Assembly: GCA_018136815.1 (NCBI GenBank)
Contig: CM030939.1
Span: 4,457,419 to 4,521,418, forward strand
Source: Isochrysis galbana
Lineage: Eukaryota > Haptophyta > Isochrysidales > Isochrysidaceae
Direction of reading: 5' to 3'
DNA length: 64,000 bases
Shown here: positions 53,869-63,963 of the stretch, piece after piece
Position numbering within the stretch: the first letter of the stretch is position 1
Layout: the number at the start of each line of letters is the position of its first letter
Position numbers and translations under genes: made by a program
The notes under the pieces: generated by a model
Database searches by the model: none
The model's input: the letters and a program-made list of their open reading frames with translations, nothing else
Told to the model about the DNA's origin: nothing

Positions 53869-54027
53869 GAGTGGCTGCGCTCTCAGCCCCCGAGCCGCCG
53901 TCGAGCCTATGCTCGCGGGGAGAGCGAGGAGTAGGCGGAGTGCCGTCGTGGCGCACGTCGGACGGCTTGCCCCTCGCGCTCTCTCCGTCTCTCTGTCCTC
54001 TCCGTCAGAGTTCTATTGTTATGTTAG

Positions 54028-54120
54028 TATAACCTTAGTGCTGAGGGACCGAAGCCCTTAGACGGTTAGACGGCAACGGAGCCCCCCTACCCAGCGATGG
54101 GGGTGTGCGCGTTGGGCCCG
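54028..54120 (+). mobile_element. SINE-like repeat, 5' half only, copy 3
   Basis: The sequence ATAACCTTAGTGCTGAGGGACC, GGCAACGGAGCCCC and GATGGGGGTGTGCGCG matches the first part of the SINE at 14634. It is then joined to an unrelated sequence with AAATTTCG-type motifs. Confidence 0.55.
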
Positions 54121-54199
54121 GCCAGGTTTTCGCGTCCAACATGCCCAAATTTCTTTCGGAGATTTTGGTGGTCTTGCATAGGACTGCCCCAATTTTCGC

Positions 54200-54340
54200 G
54201 AAATTTTTGTTTGCGCTTCGCAAAGGCCTTTGGCAAAGGCCTTTGCCTTTGCCTTTGGAAAGCGGAAAGCCTTTGGCAAAGGCAAACAAATAACAAAAGC
54301 AAAGGCAAAGGCTTTGGCTTTGGCTTTGCAAAGGCAATAA
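54200..54340. repeat. AAGGC/GCCTTT array forming an inverted repeat
   Basis: GCAAAGGCCTTT-type hexamers on the left (54218-54285) and AAAGGCAAAGGCTTTGGCTTT on the right (54298-54335) can fold into several long hairpins. It is a simple-sequence expansion with both orientations present. Confidence 0.7.
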
Positions 54341-54344
54341 TAAT

Positions 54345-55142
54345 AAAACAACTGAGCGTTAGTAGTACCACTACTCCCACTAAAAAAAACATCTGAAGTT
54401 TCCGGGCTACGGGCTACACACCTACTACATTGACGGGATCCCCCTTCTCAGCCTACACCGCCCTCAAGTTCCCTTTCCCCACCTCTTCCCCTGCCCCCCT
54501 TCTTTCCTTTTTCTTCGGTTTCCGGGGTCCGGCCTTGGTACGCTACCTAAGGCCTGGTTCGGAGTGCGGGGGCCGGGCAGGCCTGTTGTGTGCTCTCTCT
54601 TGGCGTGCGCGTCTGTTCATGCTCGCGTCTAATGCGCCGGTGGCGCCGGGTCCGCTACGTCTCTAGTGCTTGTTATGGCCATTTCTTTTTTGGGCTTGTT
54701 CTTCTGTGTTTCATTGCTCCTTGGGTTCCTCGACAACGTGTGGTATCTTTAGCTTTATGGCTAGCTTCACTAGCTCTTCGCTTGGTTTGAGCCCACCATT
54801 GTCGTTCATACTGAAAACGGGCCTCAGGTCGCTTATGTCTATCCTTTTCTTGGGTTGCCTACCCAAGCCTGCTTGGGCGGTTCTTGCCGAGTCGGTCTCG
54901 TGTGCGAAGAGTAGAGCTTTGCTTAGCGTGGTAAAGCGCTCTATTGTTCTTATCAGTATTGATTCTACTGAGAAAACGACTCCGTCGTAGTGTATTCTAT
55001 AGAAATCTGTAATGATAAACCTCCATGCTACCAGGTATAGAGTGTATATCGCTTTCGGGGCGTCCCTTACTTGCGCGCTAGCTCTATGCTCGCTGTCGCT
55101 GTCCTCCACCGTGGCCTGGGCCTGGGCTCGTGAGCTAGGCAT
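54345..55142 (-). mobile_element. LINE 3' end with C-terminal ORF2 fragment
   Basis: On the minus strand, 55142-54711 encodes 143 residues closely similar to the last 120 residues of the LINE at 60089. Shared segments include TDFYRI-YD, FS-ES-L-R--ERFT-LS-AL-FA, SARTAQAGLGRQPKKRID and LRP. The 3' tail follows to about 54345. The copy is 5'-truncated, as is normal for LINEs, and belongs to a different subfamily from the 60089 element. Confidence 0.75.
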
Positions 55143-56345
55143 GGCCGCTCTCGCGCTCTAGGCTAGCCACGGGCCCACTTCGCGCCAGCAATTCCCCCCC
55201 CCCCCCCCATCCGGCATTCCTCCCCCCCTGGTATTGTGTCCCGGTCTCTTACTTAGACGGCCCAAATTTCGCGAAATTTCGAAAAAAAATTCCGAAATTC
55301 TGGCCCGTCCCGAGTCATTTGCACATCGACTTCCAGCCACCCGCGCTCCCCCCCCCCCCCCACTTAAGTGTTCACGTTCACGCACGAACGAGGGGCCGAG
55401 GGGACGGGCCGCAAGGCAGGTGGCGCGGAGAATTAAGAGAAGTGGACGTGGATGGACGTGGCTACGTAGGACCGTAGGACCGTAGGAAGTGAGCAGGGCC
55501 GCGCGAGTGGTGAGAATATTAAGAATTTTTTTAAAAAGCGTTCACGTTCACGGTTGCATTCTTTGATGCCCCCCCCCCCCCCGCGCGCCCCCCCCCCCCC
55601 CCCCCGCCATCTTTCCCCTCCCCTACGTTCATTCACGTTCATTTAAGGTTGCATTCTTTAACCCCATGGGCCATGGGGCATGGTGGCAGCAAATGGCAGG
55701 TGGCCGCTTTCCCTCCGACCGGCAAAGTTGAGGGGCAAAGCTGCAACTAAAAGCTGCTTATATTTATGTACCAAAATAAGGGGGGGGGAAGGGGGCATGA
55801 AAAAAAGCGAACCTCAAGTTGCACCTTCTTGGACAGATCGCCCCTAGTGGGCCAGCTGATAGCGCAGCGCTTAGGGCGGGCAGTGGAGGCTGCTCAGCCT
55901 CTAGCCCCTCTTTGCCTCTCTCTTTTGCTCACGCCCTCTGCCCGGCCACGAGTGACGAGTGCCATTTGGGAGTTCTTATTGCTAGCTCTTTAGCTCTGTC
56001 TTCCATGCTAGGCAGAAAGAAGCGGTATCGTGGTATGGACACAACACACACGAACAGGCATCCAAAGACATGAGCATTCAGATGCATGCGCTCCCTAGGG
56101 TTTCCACTCCGACTAGCAATTGAGAATGAAGGGAGGAGGGCATTTGCACAACACCAGCTGAGGAGTGGATCCATATGTTGACGAAAACGGTGAAAATGGG
56201 TTTGCGAGCAGGCTCCATCTAGGCATCCGTCATAGTGAATGCAGCACCGATTTTCTCTCTCGCTTTCCTTTTAGGCCTATCGAATGCTCACTAAGGCCAA
56301 CTGTTCCCCAAAACCGCCCCCTGTCCCATTCGCCCTTCCGAGTGA
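55143..56345. other. Intergenic, low-complexity and repeat fragments
   Basis: It contains C runs (55195-55208, 55349-55360, 55570-55603) and an AAATTTCGCGAAATTTCG motif at 55262. A family B terminus fragment (GTGAGAATATTAAGAATTTTT, 55510-55535) is also present. A direct repeat near 55541 and 55627 shares GTTCACGTTCA and GGTTGCATTCTTT. No gene is seen before the AspRS 3' end. Confidence 0.5.
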
Positions 56346-59088
56346 TCACGGAGTCAAGCGTTTTGGGTCACGGGGGAACATCGATGACTTGCGAATGTTG
56401 GGCAAGGCAAGGAAGAGCATCACGACGCGCTCCAGGCCTGCGGAGATTCAATCCAGGAATGTTGGAGGTGGTGGGATGAGGATTCTCAGAGTCTGATAGT
56501 GGGGAGGACTTAGCAGACGTCTATGCGTGCGTGCGGAGTGTGTAAGTGCACTGGAGGAGCAGGGTACGTAAAGTGCGCGTTTTGGGTGGCTGTGGCCTTC
56601 AAGCTGACGCACCCACGCCTCCACCGGCGTGTGGCATGGCTCCGTAGCGGAACGAGTCGACGTACGAATGAATTGGGGCAAGGTCAACCCCCTTTGCGGC
56701 AGCGCAGTCGAGCAGCATTTGCGAGTCGTGAATGCGCTGAGCGCCCGAGGTCACCTGGGAAGGAACGAAGGTGAGAACAGGTATCACGTGAGCGCGTTTC
56801 AGCTCATGACAATGTGTGGAGCCATCTCGAGCACAAGGCGATACAGTCGCAGGGATGAGACGGGTTCTTGTCAAATGCTGTTCTTGGGATCGGAAACAAA
56901 ACCGGCAGCCGAGCGCGATATCGCCTTGCGAAATGATGGCCCTAGCGAATTCGGGCGCGCACCTCTTCTCCTCGGATGAAGATGTCGTACGAGTTGGAGA
57001 AGTTTGGGTCATCTGGATCGGGCATCGTGTAGAAAGGGCGGACAGCCGATGGGAACTTGTCGATGATGTAGAAATCCTGACCATACACGTCGGCAACAAT
57101 TTCGCCCAGCAGCTTCTCGTCCTGCATGATTGCGAGTGAGGGGGCATCGGGACTCGGTTGTGCAGCGGACGTAAGAACAGCACATCGACACCCGTGGTCG
57201 TAGCCAACAGGTAGCCAGTGGGCTCCATCCGAGGATAGAGACGCCGTGCGCATTATTTAGCCAGTTCTCGGTTTGAAGTATCGATGCTCGGCGATGCCTT
57301 TCGCCCACATCATCGGCCTTCTGTCGCAGCACCGGCGGGGCAGCTGCTGGGCAGTGGTAGGGAGGACGCAGCAAGCCGAGCAACGGTCCAAGGTTGCGTC
57401 CGCTCACCTCAGTACCCATGTCCTCGGTGTCACCGTGCTCCGTTACCGATTCCGGCCCGCGTGCATCTAGCCTCTCGCGAATGCGCTTGCAAACCTTCTC
57501 GTCCTCCTCGCGCTCGAGCCACGCCTGCAGCTTTGCTGGCCCCTTCTCTCGTAGCAGGGCCATGGCTTCAGCATAGTGCAGGCGGAGGCACGGATACTTG
57601 TACCGCAGGTCCTCAAATGGATGCTGCTCACGCACCGCCGCGAGCTCGGTCTTGTTGTTCGCATTGATACCGTCGAATATGGCGTTAAATGTCCTGTCAA
57701 GCATGTCGAGTACCTCATGGTAGTGTTCATGGAAGGTCATCTCCATGTCCAGCCCCACAAATTCGGTCATGTGGCGGTGGGTGAAGGAGTTCTCGGACCG
57801 GAACACAGGCGCCACCTCAAAGACGCGGTCGAAGTCGGCCATCAACGCCTGTATGACGCGGGCCGGAGGACGTTGGTTAAAGCCCAGGACGCATATGCTG
57901 GCTTTACGGACACAGAGGGTGTGCGTCGGTTTGAGGGAGCAGTGGCCAACCGCCCCTTCCTCTGCACCCACGCCTGCAGCTGCCGAGTCCAATCCTTACC
58001 ATTTGCTTGTAGAGCTGCGGCGACTGCGCCAAGTAGGCATCGCGACCAAAGTATTCAACCTTGAACACGTCGGCGCCACCTTCAGAGGCGGTGCCGATAA
58101 GTTTTGGCGAATGGATCTCTGTGAAGTCTTGCGAGAGGAGGAAGGAGCGAAAATACTGGCAAACAGCCGACTGGAGACGCATGATGGCCTGGTTCGCCGG
58201 TGTGCGCAGGTCAATGACACGATTGTTGAGCCGGACGTCGAGGCCCACACGAACAAGCGTAGGGTCCGCGGCGAGCTGCACGTCCGAGCGTGCTGCGTCT
58301 TCTACGAGAAGCGGCAGCGCCGGCATGGCGCGGGAGACGCAGTAGAGGCGCTCTACTTGCAGCTCCACGGCCCCCTGAGAGCATGCCTCAATAGGCACCT
58401 TGGGAACTGTGACCTCACCATATACATCAACGACAGACTCCTTCGGGATCGAGGTCGCGAAACCGACTAACGAGCCCTCTTTCTCGAAGACAACTGCCTG
58501 CATCGTGTGCATAGACTGGCGAAGCTGAAGAAAGCACAGCGTCTTGCCCTGCTGGCGTGAGGAGAACATGCGAGCACGGATCCAGACGCGTTTCCCAGCA
58601 AGGCTGGGTTCCATAGCGGAGATCGGGGTCCACTCTCGCCCAGTCTCCTTGTGCGACTGGATGAAGAGGTTTCCAAAGCTGGATGTGTCCATGTCGAGCA
58701 AAGATAGCGTCGGGCCCAGCACCGTCTCGCCCTTGCTCTGTGCCTTGGCCTCGGCGGCTGCAGCGCGCTGAGCGGCACGTGCCGCCTTCTCCGCCGCCCG
58801 GCTGTTCTTGGGTGCTTCGCCCTCTGGAGCCTCTTTCTTCTTGTCCTTGCCCTTGGGTTTGGGCGGTGCGGGAAGTCTTGCCTGGAGCGCATCGTGCTCG
58901 GCGGACCCCTCGGGCACCAAGGCGAGCGCAGCTTCTACTGCAGCAGTGAGCGCCGCCTTTGCCTTCTGTAGCTCGCCGACCGCCTGCTCGACGGCGGGCT
59001 TGTCGGCGGAGGCGGCCTTGAGTTGGCGCACCGCCTCACCCCGCTGCTTCATCTGCGCCTCCAGCTCGTCGAGCAAGGGCGTCCCCAT
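56346..59088 (-). CDS. DARS1: Aspartyl-tRNA synthetase, cytosolic eukaryotic type
   Basis: Five exons (58000-59088, 57408-57848, 56963-57121, 56613-56754, 56346-56437) encode about 640 residues, with GT-AG introns that restore every conserved block. The N-terminus (about 1-50) looks like a WHEP helical hairpin, followed by a Lys/Ala-rich linker. The OB-fold anticodon domain spans [12 protein letters not shown] to [11 protein letters not shown]. The class II core has [39 protein letters not shown], motif 2 [15 protein letters not shown], then [21 protein letters not shown] and motif 3 [18 protein letters not shown]. It ends in [13 protein letters not shown], the normal eukaryotic/archaeal C-terminus. 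It charges tRNA-Asp in the cytosol. The Met at 59088 was preferred over 59187 because the added residues are low-complexity. A pyrimidine tract precedes the start on the sense strand. Confidence 0.92.
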
Positions 59089-60088
59089 CAGAGAGAGAGT
59101 GAGAGGGAGGGGAGAAGGAGAGGGGAGGGGGGGTCTGATCGGCGCGCCACGTGTGGATGTGACGGCGGCGCGTCGGGGGGGGGCCACCTCCAGGTATTTC
59201 GGATTCCGGTATTTCCAGTATGCAGTTTACTTTACAACTAACCCTCCAGGCGGCCGGGCAGGCACTTAGGGACAGGCCAGAGTTTCGTTGGAGACCTGCC
59301 CAAATTTCGTTCGATATTTCGCCAATATTTCGCGTTTCCCCGCCCGAATTTCGACAATATTTCGCGGCGAACTTGTGGAGTTGCGCTCACGTGTACCCTA
59401 GGACGTGTACACGTGTCACGTGTACCGATACCGATCGACGATACTGTCGAACACGCGATGACTACAGGCTCATAGGCAGAGGGCCGTTCGATCGAGCCGG
59501 CAGCTGACGCGGTCGTGGAAGGTTCGTTGATTGTTGCTGGCGGGAAGATGTCTGACAGATCATAGTAAGAGTCGGGTCTGAGAGTGTCTGCCATCGAGCG
59601 CTACGAGCGATGAGGTAGACTTACGGTGTCGTATTCCATACGATGACAAGCTTTTACTTCTAACCTGTGGGCTATTTTAAGCCTCAAGGTCTCGTTGATT
59701 GGTATACCGCCTCTTCTCTGACTTTCTCTCGATGTCATCAAAAGTTCCATGACTGTCTTCTGTCTTCTCTCGTCCCTCGGTCGTAGCTCCCCAGCGAGAT
59801 CTGCCCTCGTTGTGCCGACCCCCCTGTCGCATGTCTGCGCGTTGCTGAATTGCCCTGGTGCCGACGCCTGGCCGTCCGTCCAGGTGTGGTTAGTTTTCGC
59901 TCCGTTTGGGTTAGTTTGTGTGGTTCTGTGCCCTCAGACTTTTTGAGTCCATGTGTTGTAGTCTCCCGTGTCTACCTCGGACCTAAGAAGCTCTCATTCT
60001 CATTCTCCCTCTCTTCTACTAGCTCGCTAGCTAGCCTCGTCTCTACTCTCTGACGCCACGCGTCGCAATCTTCTGATCTTCAGTCTAG
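59089..60088. other. Upstream region of AspRS
   Basis: No gene is recognised. At 59290-59362 a cluster of TTTCG words (CCCAAATTTCGTTCGATATT, AATATTTCGCG, CCGAATTTCG) resembles that at 54140-54210 and 55262. The left end is the AspRS 5' flank. Confidence 0.45.
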
Positions 60089-60113
60089 AACTATCGTTAT
60101 AAACGATAGGGTC

Positions 60114-62219
60114 ATGGAGCGCGCCACGCTCCCACCCTCTCCCGCCGCCCACCCCGCCGCGCCGACCGACCACGACATGACAGACGCTGCGCAGCCGCAG
60201 CGCCCTCCAGCCAGGGCCATGCCAGCCCAGGTGCCCGCGAGCCACGGCCCGAGCCGAGCCCACACAGCCACAACGACAGAACACAACCCAACAACACACA
60301 ACACACAAGCACAGCCAGGCCAGCACAAGCGAACCAGCGCACAGCCAGATCCACAACGCGAAACCTCCCATAGGGAAAGCCTCCGGGCTGGGCCCCTACA
60401 ACGCCACGGCACTGACCACGTGCGCAAGCACGAGGCACAGGCCCGGCCGGTCGAACAGACCACCAGCAACATACAACTGCATCCATGCAACAACAACTGC
60501 ATGGCCCAACACCAACACACCGAGAAGCCCATAGGGACACATGGCCAAGCAGAAACATGTGGAAGGTCAGACTACCATCCCAACCCAATCACACGCGGCA
60601 CGAGAGCCCGTGATGACGCAAACGAACCGCACGGACAGACAAGCGAGTTGCACACTCAGACAACAACACACCCAACACCTCTGGCACACCAGAGGCTACG
60701 CACACCACAAACACTCAAAAAGGAGGGGGCCGAGAGGGACCCCAACACAAGACACGTCCCAAACAAGACATCTCCCCAAGCAACAAAGCAACTAACCCGA
60801 AGACTCCCACCCCGCGGATACGCACAGGTAACCCCCCAAGGAGGGGACGAACAAGAAGCTGAGCAAGAATACCAACATGACTATTCACAAATCATTATGA
60901 CCTTCACCTCCACGGACCGCGGAATTAAAATCAAAGACGAAGAGGCCTTCAGCGCCATCGTGGCGCATCTCAACAAACTCGAGGGCGTCGACCTCGAGCC
61001 GGAGTTTCTAGCGAAAAGCTCGTCGGGACCGTGGGAGGTCCTGGTCTCGGCGGACTGCGCACAACAATACAAAGCCAAATTCAAGGACCAAGGCGTCTTC
61101 GCGATCCACGAGGTCAAGTACCCCATGATCGTCAAATTCCAAACACTTGACGACAAGGCTCGCGAACTCCCTCAAGCGTCATCCAAATCGCTAGCCATTG
61201 CTTTCAAAGACGTTACTGCGCACCTCGTAGTACGTAACTACAAGTTCGAGTTGAAAGACTCCATCACCATCACCTCGCTGGCTAAGGCGCTCGAAAACCA
61301 GGGATTCGTCTTCCTGCAGGGCAACCAAGAACGCTCCAAAGTGCTAACCAAGGAGGGAGTCATCGTAACCCAAGGCAAAAAAGAGGTCTACCACCTGTAC
61401 GTAGCACCGAAGACGGGCAACTTCACGACCTTCGACTTTCCACGCAAAATCATACTTAACATCAACAACAACCCCTACCCACTCGACTACGCGGTACGCG
61501 ACTGCAAAGATCTCGGTGGAGACATCAAGAACATGTGCATCCACGCCGGCCCGAAAGGGTGCAAAGGATACCACAAGAACTACGCGCTTGCCTTCGCGCC
61601 GCCGCTTCGCGTCTGCGTGTGCGAAGAGGAACGACAGGCACGCCTGAACCGTGAGCAAGCACGCCGGATGGCGCCCCCGAAACGCACACTACACGAGGTG
61701 ATCGCCCCGGACTCGGGAGCGAAGTGCACGCGTTTCCCGATGGGCAAATGCCCCATGAACATCAAGGGCAAGCGATGCAACCGCTCACACGGCCTGGAAG
61801 AAGCGTGGTCCGGCGAGACATGCATCATCCCGTGCGCCTTTCCACGCATCGAAGACATGCCTCCGGCTAAACGCCCGAAACACGGACAATGTGCTCTAGG
61901 CGGCGGATGCCTCTACAGGCACAAGTGCGCCGCCCACACCCCTAGAGCCCCGCGGCCCAACGGCACTAGACACGCCCACATGAAATTCAACTCTACTCTC
62001 GGCTACCCAGGTGAGGGACCGGTGACGGTCGTCACGTACAACCTGAACGGCGCGGGGAGCGGCGCCCTGGGATCAGTGCTTGCTCAAGCGCGCAAGGCGC
62101 AAGGCCAAGGTCGACATCCTCCTCCTTCAGGAGCTCCACGCATACGCGGACGGCAGACATCATCGGACATGCATGACCGCCAACGCCCTGGGGTGGCACA
62201 TGGTCCACGCCCCGGCTAG
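60114..62219 (+). CDS. LINE ORF1 protein with CCCH-type fingers
   Basis: The frame has 701 codons, beginning MERATLPPS. The first 250 residues are Pro/Gln/Thr/His-rich and probably disordered. A folded domain follows (about 260-480: IIMTFTSTDRGIKIKDEEAF, WEVLVSADCAQQYKAKF, YPMIVKFQTLDD), comparable in place to the RNA-binding domain of other ORF1 proteins. Three C-x3-H finger ends follow, each with two upstream Cys: CKGYH, CNRSH and CLYRH (about 485-610). The last 60 residues overlap the start of the endonuclease (VTVVTYNLNGAG) and then leave its frame. It presumably binds the element's RNA in the nucleus or cytosol. Confidence 0.7.
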   Translation: MERATLPPSPAAHPAAPTDHDMTDAAQPQRPPARAMPAQVPASHGPSRAHTATTTEHNPTTHNTQAQPGQHKRTSAQPDPQRETSHRESLRAGPLQRHGTDHVRKHEAQARPVEQTTSNIQLHPCNNNCMAQHQHTEKPIGTHGQAETCGRSDYHPNPITRGTRARDDANEPHGQTSELHTQTTTHPTPLAHQRLRTPQTLKKEGAERDPNTRHVPNKTSPQATKQLTRRLPPRGYAQVTPQGGDEQEAEQEYQHDYSQIIMTFTSTDRGIKIKDEEAFSAIVAHLNKLEGVDLEPEFLAKSSSGPWEVLVSADCAQQYKAKFKDQGVFAIHEVKYPMIVKFQTLDDKARELPQASSKSLAIAFKDVTAHLVVRNYKFELKDSITITSLAKALENQGFVFLQGNQERSKVLTKEGVIVTQGKKEVYHLYVAPKTGNFTTFDFPRKIILNINNNPYPLDYAVRDCKDLGGDIKNMCIHAGPKGCKGYHKNYALAFAPPLRVCVCEEERQARLNREQARRMAPPKRTLHEVIAPDSGAKCTRFPMGKCPMNIKGKRCNRSHGLEEAWSGETCIIPCAFPRIEDMPPAKRPKHGQCALGGGCLYRHKCAAHTPRAPRPNGTRHAHMKFNSTLGYPGEGPVTVVTYNLNGAGSGALGSVLAQARKAQGQGRHPPPSGAPRIRGRQTSSDMHDRQRPGVAHGPRPG

Positions 62220-63963
62220 CCAAGAGGACACGGCGAGTGGAGTAGGAGTCGCGGTACGCGACAACTCTCCAAGAGTGAAACTCCTACCGGACACGGCGGA
62301 GACACTCATAGAAGGTAGACTGCTGAGGGTAAAATGCATAATAGACACCAAAGAGGTAGAACTAATCTCAATATATCTAAACGCCGCGCCCGCGCAACGA
62401 GCGACACTCAATTACTTGGACGCCAGGCAAGCCCAATGGAAGCAAGTGCTGGACGCATGGTTCTGCCGCACGCGTTTGGGGAGAGCGGCGGTGCTAGCCG
62501 ACGTGCCCGCGCACAAGCTAACGGACGGCATAAAAGGAAGGAGCAAGCTCCCGGCCTTTTGGAAGCAAGCCCTCACGAATGTGAGAACTCTGAAATTAAA
62601 GCCGCTGAAAATGAGCAGGGACGGAGCCCTCTCCCAACCCATATGGTACAACCCGCACCACAGCGGCCCGACCATGCAACCGAAATGGGCAGAGCTGTGG
62701 AACAAACTCGAATGCACCACGATACACAATGTGTTCAAAGACCACGCGTGCACGAGCGCGTTTACCGTGGAGGAATGCGAACAATACCTAAAAAATAATG
62801 ATACATATATACAATACAAAGGAGAACACATCCCCCGCGATAGATTCTTAGGCACTTGGGAGAACATAGTGAGACACGCACACGACCTACTACAGGCGGC
62901 TGACCAGGAAACCACGGACGCCCAAACTCGCAACACAACAGCTAACACGGCACCGAACACGAAAGACCCAACTCCCGAGATCCATATCAACCAAGAGGGA
63001 GAGTACTTCGCCAAAGAGAGAAACGCCTGGTACGAAGTCGAACTCTCATACCTCGGCACCCCCATCCTAGGCGACCATACGATCGCGGCGCCCGCCGACT
63101 TGGACCCATCCCCTCCGGCAAAATGGGGCGAAGGATACAAATCAAACAAGAGAACAGAATACCCGCTACCGGACGAATACACCCTAGACGGCAAGACAAC
63201 GCTCGACGCGACAGAGGTGACACACCTAACGAGAGCCCTACAAACAGCCCAACACAAACGCCGACGGCTCACGGGCCCCGACAACTGGGCGACGAGACTA
63301 ACACTACCGGACGATATCTGGGCACATCTGGCCAGGATCTACACCTCGCCCATGGTAACAGCGAGAGACACACACCTACACTTCAAGCACATAACGCATA
63401 GGCGCATTGCCACGTCCAACAGATTCCCAGAACGGGACAAAGCGTGCCGCTTCTGCGAGACAGCCGACGAATCATCCACACACCTGGGAGAGTGCCCAAG
63501 ACTAACGAAGATATTCGACACCCTTGACTCCCTAGCCCGACACCCAAGCGAGCCGGACAAACCACGCGAGCAAGGCATCATAGACAGATTGTTTATGCAC
63601 CCAAAAGGCTCATGCCCCAAGGCACTGGCAACACTATATATGCTAGCATGGAGATACATCGTAACTGACTTTTACAGAATACAATACGACAACGCCACGT
63701 TCTCAGAAGAATCAGTACTAGTACGGGTCTTGGAAAGATTCACGAAGCTAAGCAGGGCGCTAAACTTCGCCAACTCAACAGACACCTCGCGAACCGCCCA
63801 GGCGGGCATGGGGAGGCAACCCAAAAAAAGGATAGACTTGGCCGACATCCGGCCACTATACGAAGTAGGCAATAATAACAGCTTGACCCCCAGTGCGGAG
63901 CTCGTATCCCTGGCAGAGAAACTAGGGATCGAACACCAAATAGCGAGAGAGACCACAAGGTAA
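62080..63963 (+). CDS. LINE ORF2 remnant: AP-endonuclease start plus C-terminal zinc region
   Basis: The frame has 627 codons, in the +1 frame relative to ORF1. Residues about 10-130 are an AP-endonuclease segment (VDILLLQELHAY, SGVGVAVRDN, LLRVKCIIDTKEVELISIYLNA). Its first strand, YNLNG, is encoded in the ORF1 frame, so a +1 shift near 62091-62110 separates them. Catalytic C-terminal endonuclease motifs and the whole reverse transcriptase (no Y-x-D-D) are missing. The remainder matches LINE C-termini: QPIWYNPHHSG, then CRFCETADESSTHLGEC, a Cys-Cys-His-Cys cluster, and RTAQAGMGRQPKKRID. The last part is shared with 54711-55142. It cannot act alone in reverse transcription. Confidence 0.72.
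   Translation: MLKRARRKAKVDILLLQELHAYADGRHHRTCMTANALGWHMVHAPASQEDTASGVGVAVRDNSPRVKLLPDTAETLIEGRLLRVKCIIDTKEVELISIYLNAAPAQRATLNYLDARQAQWKQVLDAWFCRTRLGRAAVLADVPAHKLTDGIKGRSKLPAFWKQALTNVRTLKLKPLKMSRDGALSQPIWYNPHHSGPTMQPKWAELWNKLECTTIHNVFKDHACTSAFTVEECEQYLKNNDTYIQYKGEHIPRDRFLGTWENIVRHAHDLLQAADQETTDAQTRNTTANTAPNTKDPTPEIHINQEGEYFAKERNAWYEVELSYLGTPILGDHTIAAPADLDPSPPAKWGEGYKSNKRTEYPLPDEYTLDGKTTLDATEVTHLTRALQTAQHKRRRLTGPDNWATRLTLPDDIWAHLARIYTSPMVTARDTHLHFKHITHRRIATSNRFPERDKACRFCETADESSTHLGECPRLTKIFDTLDSLARHPSEPDKPREQGIIDRLFMHPKGSCPKALATLYMLAWRYIVTDFYRIQYDNATFSEESVLVRVLERFTKLSRALNFANSTDTSRTAQAGMGRQPKKRIDLADIRPLYEVGNNNSLTPSAELVSLAEKLGIEHQIARETTR

Noticed and set aside
57009-57992. Continuous 327-codon minus frame as a separate protein
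   Set aside because: Its middle is exon 2 of AspRS. The remainder reads through flanking introns and shifted exon frames.
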